Shown here: positions 15,930-24,945 of the stretch, one piece after another
Position numbering within the stretch: position 1 is the first letter of the stretch
Layout: each line of letters starts with the position of its first letter
Origin: Nitrospirales bacterium
GTDB taxonomy: Bacteria > Nitrospirota > Nitrospiria > Nitrospirales > UBA8639
Reading direction: 5' to 3'
Length of the DNA: 64,000 nt
NCBI GenBank assembly: GCA_022825885.1
Contig: JAJDVY010000003.1
Location: 1-64,000 of the forward strand
Position numbers and translations under genes: made by a program
The notes under the pieces: model-generated
Told to the model about the DNA's origin: nothing
Databases searched by the model: none
The model's input: only the letters and a program-made list of their open reading frames with translations

Positions 15930-16604
15930 CCGTTCGTCCAAAGCTTCGAGGCAACGCGCGTCGTCCACTCGTGGATCGTTGACCAGCCGGCTGACCGGCA
16001 CCGCAATCATGGCGTCTGCGGGATAGGGCGTCAGGAACGGGACCAGACGCGTCGCATCCCGCAACCCGGGGTCCAGCCACGGGTCATACGCCGCGGGCGG
16101 TAAGATAACCGGCATCCGGTCATGGATTGAGGCCAGACCTTCGTTGGGCGTCGTGGTGAGGATGGCGCACGATTCGATGGGTTTCCCATCGGCACCCGTC
16201 CACCGGTCCCACAGCCCGGCAAACGCAAACGGGCGTTCACTGCTCAACCGGATATGGTAGGGCTGTTTTCGCGTGCCTTCCCGTTTCCATTCATAGTAGC
16301 CGTCCGCCAACACCAGACAGCGACGTTCCCGAAACGGTCTTCGAAAGGACGGCTTTTCCGCCACGGTTTCCGCCCGGCCATTGATGAGCTTCATCCCCAT
16401 GGCGGAGTCCCTGGCCCACGAGGGAACCAGGCCCCACCGCAACGTGACCGTCTCGCGTTTCGGCGACCGGAGCCCTGCCCGCAGACAAGCGACTTCTTGG
16501 GAGGGTGCCACGTTATAGCGGGGTTGAAGATCCGGAATGGTTTCGAGTTGAAACGCTTCGGCGAGGACCTCAGGCGTGCAGGTCAGGGTATACCGTCCGC
16601 ACAT
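15912..16604 (-). CDS. SRAP domain protein (HMCES/YedK), abasic-site DNA-protein crosslinker
   Basis: 230 residues. Cys2 after the initiator Met (MCGRYTL) is the residue that forms a thiazolidine with abasic sites in single-stranded DNA. PRYNVAPSQ, the NGRAET loop, the ADGYYEWK glutamate block and the late histidine in IHDRMPVIL are all conserved. The family shields abasic sites at replication forks. Its start lies 22 bases inside the peptidase gene on the same strand, so it may be the tail of the restriction-modification operon. Confidence 0.9.
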   Translation of the reverse strand: MCGRYTLTCTPEVLAEAFQLETIPDLQPRYNVAPSQEVACLRAGLRSPKRETVTLRWGLVPSWARDSAMGMKLINGRAETVAEKPSFRRPFRERRCLVLADGYYEWKREGTRKQPYHIRLSSERPFAFAGLWDRWTGADGKPIESCAILTTTPNEGLASIHDRMPVILPPAAYDPWLDPGLRDATRLVPFLTPYPADAMIAVPVSRLVNDPRVDDARCLEALDERSSNGA

Positions 16605-16912
16605 CCTGCTTGCACCCGCAACTCTGCCTCCGCACGCTCATAATCCCCCAAATGCGCCCTCATCAAACTTTTCCACAACTTTCCATGATTCGGCACAGAA
16701 AAATGAAGGAGTTCATGCACAATGACGTAATCCCATAAGCTCTGCTTGAGGTCTAACAGTTCGGCATTGAAATTAAGATACCCGTTCGTTGAGCAAGAGG
16801 CCCACTTATTTCGCATCGGGCGCACGCCCAGCCAAACGACGTCCACGTCCAATTTTGCGGCCCATGCCCTCACGCGCTCCTTAAAAACCTTCTTTTGCTC
16901 CGTTTCACTCAT
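16583..16912 (-). CDS. YgjP-like (DUF45/M48-type) metallopeptidase
   Basis: 109 residues. Zinc motif HELLH followed by NHGKLWKSLM, and the family feature MRNKWASCSTNGYLNFN. It is about half the usual 230-residue YgjP length and lacks the N-terminal part; the short form is typical of those next to type I restriction genes. It starts three bases after the hsdR stop. The role in restriction loci is unknown; control of HsdR turnover has been speculated for other proteases. Confidence 0.8.
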   Translation of the reverse strand: MSETEQKKVFKERVRAWAAKLDVDVVWLGVRPMRNKWASCSTNGYLNFNAELLDLKQSLWDYVIVHELLHFSVPNHGKLWKSLMRAHLGDYERAEAELRVQAGCADGIP

Positions 16913-16915
16913 GCT

Positions 16916-19813
16916 CTAGATTCGATCGGCTTTGTCCAAAAGCGTAAACAGATCATCCACTATCGTTGTCACCTTATCCGGGTCGTCAAACTCGGCAAAA
17001 ATGGCGAAAGTCACTTTCTGGCGCAGATCCCGTAACGCAGCTTCGCTTTTCTTCCAATCAGGATATTCCGCAAACGCCGCTTTTATCTTGCTGCTGACAT
17101 TCTCAGCTTCCCCGACCCCCACGTCCAGTAAGGTGCGATACACGAAAAACGTAAAGCCATCGAATCCCTTCGCTTGTTGTTCTTTCTTTCGCTCTTCATT
17201 CTTCTCAATTTCCCGCAAGAGTTCCTCCAGCACCTCGCTTGCCGTATGCTGGCGTCGTTCAAACTGCTGTTGTACAGCCCGAGCACGTTCAGCCATGGCC
17301 AACAGGAACGGATCATCACTGTTTTCTTCCGCAATCTTTTCTATGCTTTTTACAAGATTGATGACCTTTATGGTTTCTCCACCTTTTGTAGCTTTGATGA
17401 CCTCTACCGTCTCGGCATCAATCCTCAATAACTCAATCGGCGGCGTTACTCCGTAAATGCGAATATTCTCCCGCACCAGTTCGTTTGTTTTGCGCTGAAA
17501 CTCTTTATCCACAATGACGTACCTGGTGTAAATCTTACGCACCGTGGCATAGATCTCTGAAAGTGTACGATAATCATCAATAAACGGCCGTAAAAACGCA
17601 TCGGGCGAAATAATCTCGTACAGCATTTCAATTTCTTTATATTCCTTGAAAAAGACTTTACGGCGTTCAGGGTCACGAAAATGCTCGATGAGTGCGTCAA
17701 CGTCCTTATCATCAAAATGCCGTGTGATCAGGCCAAGATAGGCCGGGGCTCGTTGTTCCATCTTGTCCTGAAACAACACCTTCAACAGCTTGAGATCTTT
17801 GACGATTGCATTGATCTCATCACTATCAAAGGCCAGCGCCTTTTCCAAATTATCAAAAACACCCACGAAATCGAGCACAAACCCATGCGGTTTCACCATG
17901 CCACGGTCTTCATTTTCATAGGGCCGATTCACCCTGGCAATCGCTTGCAACAAGGTGTGGTCGCGCATAGGCTTGTCGAGATACATCGCGTAAAGCACAG
18001 AGGCGTCGAAACCGGTTAACAGCTTCTCGGTGACGATCAGAATCCTGGGTTGCTGCTCCAGTTTTCCAAACGCCTTTCGGACTTGCCGCTCTTCCTGTTT
18101 ATCCAGGTGGAACGCCTTGAGCAACCTGGAATCATTATTGTTTCCCGTGTAAACGACCCTGGAATACTCCGGCGGCAGGTGCTCATCAAGCGCATGCTTG
18201 TAATGGGCACAGGCTTCGCGGTCCACACCGACCAGAAACGCCTTGTACCCCAAAGGTTCGACGTTTTCCTTGTAATGCATGGCGACATATTCGGCTACCT
18301 GCTTGATGCGTTCATTGCCCTTGAGGAAATTCTTCAGGTTCACCGCCCGCTCAAGGATCTTGTTCAGTTCATCGATGTCGGCCACACCCTCGGCTTCGGC
18401 GAGAGAGAGAAACTCCTTGTCCAGCGTCTCGTGCGGGACGAGCATTTCGTTGGGGGCGAGCTGGTAGTAGAGCGGCAGCGTGGTGCCGTCCTCAATGCTG
18501 TCGGCGATGGAATACTTATGCAGGTAGCCCCGGTCATCCTCGCAGCCAAAGGTCTTGAAGGTGCCTTTACCATACACCGTCTTGTCCACCGGGGTGCCGG
18601 TGAAGCCAAGGTAGGTGGCATTCGGCAAACCGGCCATGAGAAAGTTGCCCAGGTCGCCGCCGGTGGTGCGATGGGCTTCGTCGATGAGGACGTAAATATT
18701 CGAGCGCATGTTGAGATTCGCCGGCATGTCGCGGAATTTGTGGATCATCGTCACGATGATGCCCCGGTAGTCGTCCCTCAGCAACCGGTTGAGCCGGGCG
18801 ATGCTGCCGGCGTGCTCCAGGTTGCCCAGGCCGAGCGCGGCAAGGTTTTTGAGCATCTGGTCTTCCAGTTCGTTGCGGTCGATCATCAGGAGGACGGTCG
18901 GCTTGTCCGCCTTGGGTGCGCGGAACAGCAATTCCGCGGCCTTGATCATGGTGAAGGTTTTTCCGCTGCCCTGGGTGTGCCACACAAGGCCACGGGAGCG
19001 GTCAGATGCGAGGGCGCGCTCAACGCTCGCTTCCACCGCGCCGGTCTGGTGCTGGCGCAGGATGTATTTGTTCAACTCCTCGTCCTTCTCGGCAAAGACG
19101 ATGTAGTCCTTCAAGAAGGCGAGCACCTGCGGGATGGCGCAGAAACTCTTCACCTTGGCCTCCAGCTTGCCAACCTCCTCATGTTTCCAGTTGAAAATGT
19201 TCCGGCGCACCGTGTTCCAACTCACCCCGTAGGAGAAGCCGATGGCATCGGTGGCGGTGAAAAGCTGTTCGGGCACGAACAACTCCGGCGTCTCGCGGTG
19301 ATAACGGCGAATCTGGTCCACTCCGAGGGCAATCGCCTCATCCTTGCTGGCGTTCTTGCACTCGATCACCAGCACGGGAATGCCGTTGATGAGAAAGACA
19401 ATATCCTGCCGCGTACCGTAGTGGCCGTTGTGAAAGGCCCATTCCTCGGTAACTTCGTACACGTTGCGCGTCGGGTCTTCGTAATCGATCAGGATGAGGT
19501 CGCGCTCGCGGCTCTCATCAACATCGAAGAACTTGCCCCGGTTGCGCAGGTGTTCGACGAATTCCCGGTTACCGTAAATGTCGGCGTGGAGATGGCGGAA
19601 CTGGCCGAGCAAAAGCCCTTTGGCCTCGGCATAGCGCGGATTGAATTCCCGCACCTTGGCGTCAAGCAGGTCGTCGAAGAAGAGGGACAAAGGAGCGGGA
19701 GTGCCCCCTCTCCTTTGCTCGGCTTCCTCACGGGACACAAACGTCCAACCAATGGCCTCGGCGTAGGCGAGAATACGGGCCTGGACGGTTTTGTGCTCAC
19801 CTGGCTTAGGCAT
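16916..19813 (-). CDS. hsdR: Type I restriction enzyme, R subunit
   Basis: 965 residues. The N-terminal nuclease has GIPVLVIECKNASKDEA (the PD-(D/E)XK ECK motif). The motor has HTQGSGKTFTM (Walker A), LIDEAHRT (DEAH box), GFTGTPVDKT and QAIARVNRPY (helicase motif VI). It translocates DNA and cuts it far from the HsdS site. The full length suggests activity. Base composition shifts: the 5' two-fifths are GC-rich, while the 3' part (16916-18300) is AT-richer, hinting at a mosaic. A fragment of a second hsdR start lies at 21017-21085, on the far side of the DUF1016 gene. Confidence 0.93.
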   Translation of the reverse strand: MPKPGEHKTVQARILAYAEAIGWTFVSREEAEQRRGGTPAPLSLFFDDLLDAKVREFNPRYAEAKGLLLGQFRHLHADIYGNREFVEHLRNRGKFFDVDESRERDLILIDYEDPTRNVYEVTEEWAFHNGHYGTRQDIVFLINGIPVLVIECKNASKDEAIALGVDQIRRYHRETPELFVPEQLFTATDAIGFSYGVSWNTVRRNIFNWKHEEVGKLEAKVKSFCAIPQVLAFLKDYIVFAEKDEELNKYILRQHQTGAVEASVERALASDRSRGLVWHTQGSGKTFTMIKAAELLFRAPKADKPTVLLMIDRNELEDQMLKNLAALGLGNLEHAGSIARLNRLLRDDYRGIIVTMIHKFRDMPANLNMRSNIYVLIDEAHRTTGGDLGNFLMAGLPNATYLGFTGTPVDKTVYGKGTFKTFGCEDDRGYLHKYSIADSIEDGTTLPLYYQLAPNEMLVPHETLDKEFLSLAEAEGVADIDELNKILERAVNLKNFLKGNERIKQVAEYVAMHYKENVEPLGYKAFLVGVDREACAHYKHALDEHLPPEYSRVVYTGNNNDSRLLKAFHLDKQEERQVRKAFGKLEQQPRILIVTEKLLTGFDASVLYAMYLDKPMRDHTLLQAIARVNRPYENEDRGMVKPHGFVLDFVGVFDNLEKALAFDSDEINAIVKDLKLLKVLFQDKMEQRAPAYLGLITRHFDDKDVDALIEHFRDPERRKVFFKEYKEIEMLYEIISPDAFLRPFIDDYRTLSEIYATVRKIYTRYVIVDKEFQRKTNELVRENIRIYGVTPPIELLRIDAETVEVIKATKGGETIKVINLVKSIEKIAEENSDDPFLLAMAERARAVQQQFERRQHTASEVLEELLREIEKNEERKKEQQAKGFDGFTFFVYRTLLDVGVGEAENVSSKIKAAFAEYPDWKKSEAALRDLRQKVTFAIFAEFDDPDKVTTIVDDLFTLLDKADRI

Positions 19814-19816
19814 GGA

Positions 19817-20995
19817 CTACCCTCTGTGCGTCTTTGCGGGTAAGCGCAGGGCCGCGCTCAATTGTTTAGGCGTTGGGAGTTTGCCTCTGAGCTCCTTCGG
19901 CAACGTAGCTTGTCGTTGATATTTTGCCACGCCGATAGGATTGGTTTTGCTCTTCAGTGCGAACTCTACTTCCAGGTTGTCTTTCTCCGCACACAGGATG
20001 ATGCCGATAGAAGGGTTGTCGTCTTTGGCTCGCTCTTTTTCATTGAGCACGTTGAGATAGAAATCCATCTTGCCGGCATATTCCGGCTTGAATGGCCCCG
20101 CTTTCAGTTCAAAGGCAACCAACGACTTGAGAAAGCGGTGATAGAACAGCAGATCGATGAAATACTCCTTGTCGCCCAACGTCAGACGATGTTGCCGTCC
20201 CACGAAACAGAAGCCATAGCCCAGTTCCAGGATGAAATCCTGCAATTGCTCAATCAGCCGACTCTCAAGCTCTCGTTCTTTTACCTCGTGCGAAATCCCT
20301 AAAAATTCGAGATTGTACGAACTCTTGAGGGCTTCTTCCGCCTGTTCGGCGAGATGTTCGGGCAACGCGGCAGGAAAATTGTGCAACTTGCCTTCGGCCA
20401 GACTATGCTCATAAGCCTCTGCTTTAATCTGGTTCAGCAGAACATTGCGCGTCCAGCCAAATTGTGCCGTGGCACGCAGATAGTAGAGGCGTTCGACAGG
20501 TTTGGTCACCTTCTTCATGATCTCGACATGATGTCCCCATGGCACCAACGACACCAAATCTCGCACAACCTGTGCGAGATTTTCTGGAACAGCGTGTTCC
20601 AGAACTTCTCCTGCAATTCGATCTCGCAATTCCGGAACGGTCTGTTCCAGAAATTCAGCGATCTTAAGGTGCTTCAATCCTTTGCTGGCCTGTGAGAGAA
20701 ATTCGTGGCTGGAATATCCACTGTAGAACTGACGCATCCGCCAAAGGTTGTCAGATGAAAAGCCAGTCATCTGCGGAAATTCTATCTTCAAATCCCGTGA
20801 CAGGGTTTCCACAACAGCTTTACCCCAACCCAGATCCTCCTGTTTCTCCACAATCCCGCGCCCGATATCCCAATACAGCAGGATCAACTCGCGGTTCACC
20901 GCGCGCGCCGCCGAGATCCGCGCCGATTGAATGCGCAATTTTACCTCGCCTAGCCAGGCGGCGTAGTCAGGAGAAGGGATTAGTTTGTCAGGCAT
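19817..20995 (-). CDS. DUF1016 (YhcG-like) PD-(D/E)XK nuclease
   Basis: 392 residues. The N-terminal helical DUF1016_N region (INRELILLYWDIGR-type block, here NRELILLYWDIGRGI) is followed by the C-terminal nuclease with YFIDLLFYHR, FELKAGPF and the family hallmark GIILCAEKDNLEVEFAL. Such proteins often accompany type I restriction or toxin modules, and their role is unclear. It ends three bases before hsdR begins. A duplicated hsdR start on its other side suggests that it was inserted between hsdS/RT and hsdR. Confidence 0.88.
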   Translation of the reverse strand: MPDKLIPSPDYAAWLGEVKLRIQSARISAARAVNRELILLYWDIGRGIVEKQEDLGWGKAVVETLSRDLKIEFPQMTGFSSDNLWRMRQFYSGYSSHEFLSQASKGLKHLKIAEFLEQTVPELRDRIAGEVLEHAVPENLAQVVRDLVSLVPWGHHVEIMKKVTKPVERLYYLRATAQFGWTRNVLLNQIKAEAYEHSLAEGKLHNFPAALPEHLAEQAEEALKSSYNLEFLGISHEVKERELESRLIEQLQDFILELGYGFCFVGRQHRLTLGDKEYFIDLLFYHRFLKSLVAFELKAGPFKPEYAGKMDFYLNVLNEKERAKDDNPSIGIILCAEKDNLEVEFALKSKTNPIGVAKYQRQATLPKELRGKLPTPKQLSAALRLPAKTHRG

Positions 20996-21016
20996 AGTTC
21001 ATTCGCTGGAATCAAG

Positions 21017-21085
21017 CTACGCCGATAGCCTCGGCGTATGTAAGAATGCGGGCCTGGACGGTTTGTGTTCCGAGGGAGTGGGCAT
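21017..21085 (-). pseudogene. Remnant of an hsdR 5' end
   Basis: From ATG 21085 the sequence parallels the start of hsdR (19813 downwards): both read ATGCC, then GAxCACAAA, CCGTCCAGGCCCG, ATTCT, and TACGCCGAGGC. A single missing A after the eighth codon shifts the frame, and a TAG ends it after 22 codons. It is therefore a scar of a former hsdR start directly behind the reverse transcriptase gene. Confidence 0.8.
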
Positions 21086-21102
21086 GTTTAATTTTCTAGT
21101 AA

Positions 21103-24100
21103 CTAAATAAGCTTGCCGGAATTATCCCAATCAGCAGGAGGTTCTTTCCATTTACCACGAGGAAGAAGACCAGGACTTGGGATGCGAACTGTATTATCAG
21201 CGAGAGATTGCTTAGGACGCTCAACAAGCTTTCGTGGATCAACTTCAGCAAATGCGATCGCAGCTTGGGGTTGGCCATGCAGATGGAAAATCTGGCGCTC
21301 GTTGGCATTATGATATGGCAGGAAAAAACTGCTACCGCCAAACTGTCCGTTGTTTACAAGAATCACGCCTTGAAACATATGGTAGTGGAGAGCCTCAGTC
21401 ATTCGATCAAAAGTCCCCACATCCTTGTTTAAAGCACACACAATGTAGAGATCGCTTCGTGATCTTAGGTCTGCCGCGAGTGCGATATCGGTAGCGTCGT
21501 AGCAAATTGATGCCGTCAACCGTAATGGGCGATTTGCGTCTGTGTCGGTGTGCCATTGGTAATCAATCAACCATTGGACTGGACGAAATTCGACTGGTGC
21601 AGGAGAAAAACTCTTTTCATGTGGCGTCAGATGACGCTTTCCTTGCTCGATCCTTTTGATCTGAAGTCCGTGGGCCGGAGTCCACTCTGGAATCAACCAA
21701 AGAGCGCTGTTAATCAATGGCGAGCCTGCCGCGTTATCTTTGGGATGATAGACTTGTCCAATCAATACGATGCATCTGTGCTGCCTGACAAACGGTAGAA
21801 TCAGCGAATTGATGTCATCTGGATGGACCGCCAACTCTGGAAATATTAAAAGATCAAGGCTTCCATGATCAGGGCTTGGAGAGTCGATGTGTGTCGTCCG
21901 AATCTGCAACATTTGTGTGATCCCTCGTATAACTGATGCGAGATGAGTCATTTGTCGTTTTCGATTCGAACGTCCGTTAAGCTGAAGATTCGAACGATTA
22001 TTATCGTAGTCTTCGGAATTTGGGATCACTGATTGCACAATTCCCACTCGTAGCAGTCGTGAGTCCACTCCCTCTGGAGGCTTGGATGACCATGGGGCGG
22101 ATTGCTCAAGGAAAGTAGAAGATGTGAACTGGCCGCGCTTTTTTCTGATCACGTGCAGCCGATCCTGAATGCTGGTAAGAAGTTGAGAGATTGGCTTGAT
22201 TTCGGTCATGACACCAGACCCCGGCCATCTCAGTAGCTCAAAAAGCAAATTCTCCGTAAACGACGAAATCGGCATCCAGGCCGGACCAAAACCATCCCGT
22301 CCCTGATATCCTGAATACCTCTGTTGCTCCCAATGCGCAGTCGGTTTGGTATAACACGGTTTTCGATATGGCATTTTCGACAGTTGTCTACTTAAGAAGT
22401 CAGTCTTGCCGCAAAGCGCATAACGGAGTAACAGCCCCACATTGAATCGTTGACGATCTTCATCGCCTTCGCACCACTCGGGTGCTTCAAAGAGGTCCGT
22501 GGCAAAATCTCCAGCTGCCTCAATACCAAACGACTGGGATGAAACCTTACCGAATTCATAACCAGATGGAGTTGGATTTTCCTTGCTACAGCGAATCCTC
22601 GAAGGGGAAATCGCCTCTCTAAATTTTGTCGGTTCTTGGCTGAGTAAGAACTCTGCCAATTGAAGAAGGTTTTCCTCTTCATAGAAGGGGTTGACCTCTC
22701 CGGCTGCAATGTGCGCCAAAGTGCGCTTAAAGGAGATCGAAGTTGGTGCCTCAATACCGATCCGCACTGCAATTTGTTTCGCTCTGTCGCCAGATTTTAT
22801 GCCGAACACAGCCCAGAGTTCCTTTGCCAGCGAGGGTGAAATTGAATTCACTCGGGTCAAAAACGCAGGTGCGATTCGGTTTATTGCAGAAAGATATGTG
22901 AACCCAGAGATCCCTAAAGCAGTGTGTGCTTCGACTAACATGATTGATCGTTCATCAAGTTTTTTGAGTGTGTCTCCACGAAGAAACTTTAAGAGGACCC
23001 AGTAGGGGCGCATCAGCGGCCCCCCGCGTGCATTCGTTTCCAATACGGCATCCGGAACTTTATTTCTTGCAGCCAGATACAGAAATACCTGTTGCATCAA
23101 ATACCAGGGGAACCGCGACGATGAAGCCTTTCCCGCTAAGTATGCATCAAATACCTCTCGGGCTTCTTGAATAAGCCTGTCGTGGTAATCGTTAATTGAA
23201 ACATCGGATGGCAAACACTCCGATTCATCCAAAGGGACAATCCCTGTTTCGGTTGCTCCAGCACGGAAAAGCTCGGCGAGACAGTAAAGTCTAACTTCTC
23301 GTTTTACCTTTCTGTATTTTGGGGATTCCCAGCCTAGGCGCAGTAGTTTGAGAACTTCCTCCAAGAAATTTTGATCCGGATAAATATCGAGGGCAATGCG
23401 GAGCAACCGAATGTTGCCAGGGTTTTTGATCCATTCCTCGATCAGCCCGGCGCAAAACAATTTCCCCCGTTCATCAAGCTGCGATTTTGAGAGAACGAGC
23501 CTTACATGTGGGATTGGGGCTTCAATACCGTCATCGTCTTCTGAGGGTGTTGGTCTGGATTCAATTTCATCGGCAAGTAGCGGTCGAAGAGAACGGAATG
23601 TCCGCCTGAACTTTCCGGCACTAAAACGGGCGGCGGTGTCGTCAGCCATATCGGGAACTCCTACAAGAAGGCTATCTGTTTCCGCGTCAACTGAAGTGGA
23701 ATAGTGCTGTTGCGTGTGGAAGAATCCTTCGATTGCTTTGATAAGCTCAGTGCCATGAAGCATATCAAACGTGCCAGAGACTTCCGTTTGAATTCTTGCG
23801 GCTTCCAGTGATTGCCTTATAAGGAATCGTTTGTCTCTTCCTTCAATGATGACCTTAGTCTTCTCATCCAAGACTCTCATTCCATCCGCTGTTGAATCGA
23901 GCGTGTTCTGTAACATTTTTCTCACTTGCGTCCGCACGTCAATGTGACGACATCCCCGCGAGACCGTCAAAACCATCCGAAAATCGTCTACATAGTAACA
24001 GACATCGCGAAGAACCAGATTCAGATGCCGATCAATAACCGTGCCAATCTGTTCTCTCAGAGCTGTCTCGAAATCCAGGAGAGCAATATTCGCGAAAAAG

Positions 24101-24945
24101 CCACTGGCCACTAATCCTTGAGGCAAGGCAACCTTTTCAAAACTTGGAATATCGTGTTCCTTGGAGTAACCATGGGCACGAGCGGCGTCAGTCCACCGCC
24201 AGTCAAATAAGCGCTCTGCTAATTGGAAAAAAGAATCTTCGTCCTCTTCGGTCTGAAGCATCCACAGCTTGGAATGCAGCAGCGAAGGACGGACCCGGTC
24301 ATAGAAGTTCGCCAAATCGCTTTGGATAATAGCGATCTCAGTATCATTACTGGCTTCTTCGCTGTTTGCATCTAGTTCCATAGCGACAATTTTGGGACGT
24401 TCCAAGAATGTCTGATAATCTTGAAAGTAGCTTCGATACAGCTTTGAGCTACCCCAGCGGTGTCGTAGGGAATCGCCATCTTCATCACAAAAGAGTCGAT
24501 GGCCGTATGCAAGGGTTTTCTTGCGATTCCTTTCAGTTGCTACAGACAATCGCGGGTCTCCGAGACGAGTCTCAACTCTGTCCGCGAGGCAGAGCATCAT
24601 TGCAGTCGCTATAACCTGATCTTGCAGGTCTACGTGTGCTAGCGGACGAAGTTTCTTTTGAATGTTCTTTTCCTTCGGAGACCATTTGTCCTTGACGTAG
24701 GCCCAACGTTGATTCTTTGGCGCTGGAACCATGTGCAAGGGCCTTGCTGCCAATTCCTCGGGAGCCTTAAGGCGAGCCTGTATTTCACGGATAAATTGGG
24801 GTATCCGCAGTGCTTCAATATCTAATCCGAGTGTGTCGGCATACCAACTGTGATAACGAAGATACGTTGAGGTCTTTTTCCACGCCTGCATCAACACGCA
24901 TTCCAGCGACAAATCCTCAAGGGTCGGGCGTATAAATCGTTTCAT
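21103..24945 (-). CDS. Reverse transcriptase-nitrilase fusion, DRT class 1 (UG1-like) defence protein
   Basis: 1280 residues. Residues about 60-420 form a reverse transcriptase: motif A IIQSDLANFYD (Asp210), motif B-like LPQGLVASGFFANI and the catalytic YVDD at 319-322. A long helical middle region follows. The last 250 residues are a carbon-nitrogen hydrolase with Glu1037 (FPELAV), Lys1111 (HEKSF) and Cys1148 (SICYDATD), the complete nitrilase triad. This architecture is that of defence-associated reverse transcriptase type 1, known to protect against phage. Its ATG overlaps the hsdS stop by four bases, so it is produced with the restriction system. All active-site residues are present, so it is probably active. 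The composition is AT-richer than hsdM. Confidence 0.9.
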   Translation of the reverse strand: MKRFIRPTLEDLSLECVLMQAWKKTSTYLRYHSWYADTLGLDIEALRIPQFIREIQARLKAPEELAARPLHMVPAPKNQRWAYVKDKWSPKEKNIQKKLRPLAHVDLQDQVIATAMMLCLADRVETRLGDPRLSVATERNRKKTLAYGHRLFCDEDGDSLRHRWGSSKLYRSYFQDYQTFLERPKIVAMELDANSEEASNDTEIAIIQSDLANFYDRVRPSLLHSKLWMLQTEEDEDSFFQLAERLFDWRWTDAARAHGYSKEHDIPSFEKVALPQGLVASGFFANIALLDFETALREQIGTVIDRHLNLVLRDVCYYVDDFRMVLTVSRGCRHIDVRTQVRKMLQNTLDSTADGMRVLDEKTKVIIEGRDKRFLIRQSLEAARIQTEVSGTFDMLHGTELIKAIEGFFHTQQHYSTSVDAETDSLLVGVPDMADDTAARFSAGKFRRTFRSLRPLLADEIESRPTPSEDDDGIEAPIPHVRLVLSKSQLDERGKLFCAGLIEEWIKNPGNIRLLRIALDIYPDQNFLEEVLKLLRLGWESPKYRKVKREVRLYCLAELFRAGATETGIVPLDESECLPSDVSINDYHDRLIQEAREVFDAYLAGKASSSRFPWYLMQQVFLYLAARNKVPDAVLETNARGGPLMRPYWVLLKFLRGDTLKKLDERSIMLVEAHTALGISGFTYLSAINRIAPAFLTRVNSISPSLAKELWAVFGIKSGDRAKQIAVRIGIEAPTSISFKRTLAHIAAGEVNPFYEEENLLQLAEFLLSQEPTKFREAISPSRIRCSKENPTPSGYEFGKVSSQSFGIEAAGDFATDLFEAPEWCEGDEDRQRFNVGLLLRYALCGKTDFLSRQLSKMPYRKPCYTKPTAHWEQQRYSGYQGRDGFGPAWMPISSFTENLLFELLRWPGSGVMTEIKPISQLLTSIQDRLHVIRKKRGQFTSSTFLEQSAPWSSKPPEGVDSRLLRVGIVQSVIPNSEDYDNNRSNLQLNGRSNRKRQMTHLASVIRGITQMLQIRTTHIDSPSPDHGSLDLLIFPELAVHPDDINSLILPFVRQHRCIVLIGQVYHPKDNAAGSPLINSALWLIPEWTPAHGLQIKRIEQGKRHLTPHEKSFSPAPVEFRPVQWLIDYQWHTDTDANRPLRLTASICYDATDIALAADLRSRSDLYIVCALNKDVGTFDRMTEALHYHMFQGVILVNNGQFGGSSFFLPYHNANERQIFHLHGQPQAAIAFAEVDPRKLVERPKQSLADNTVRIPSPGLLPRGKWKEPPADWDNSGKLI

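Noticed and set aside
18050-19843. Plus-strand frame of 597 codons
   Set aside because: It lies antisense to hsdR, which has complete nuclease and helicase motifs; the long frame comes from GC-rich codon use.
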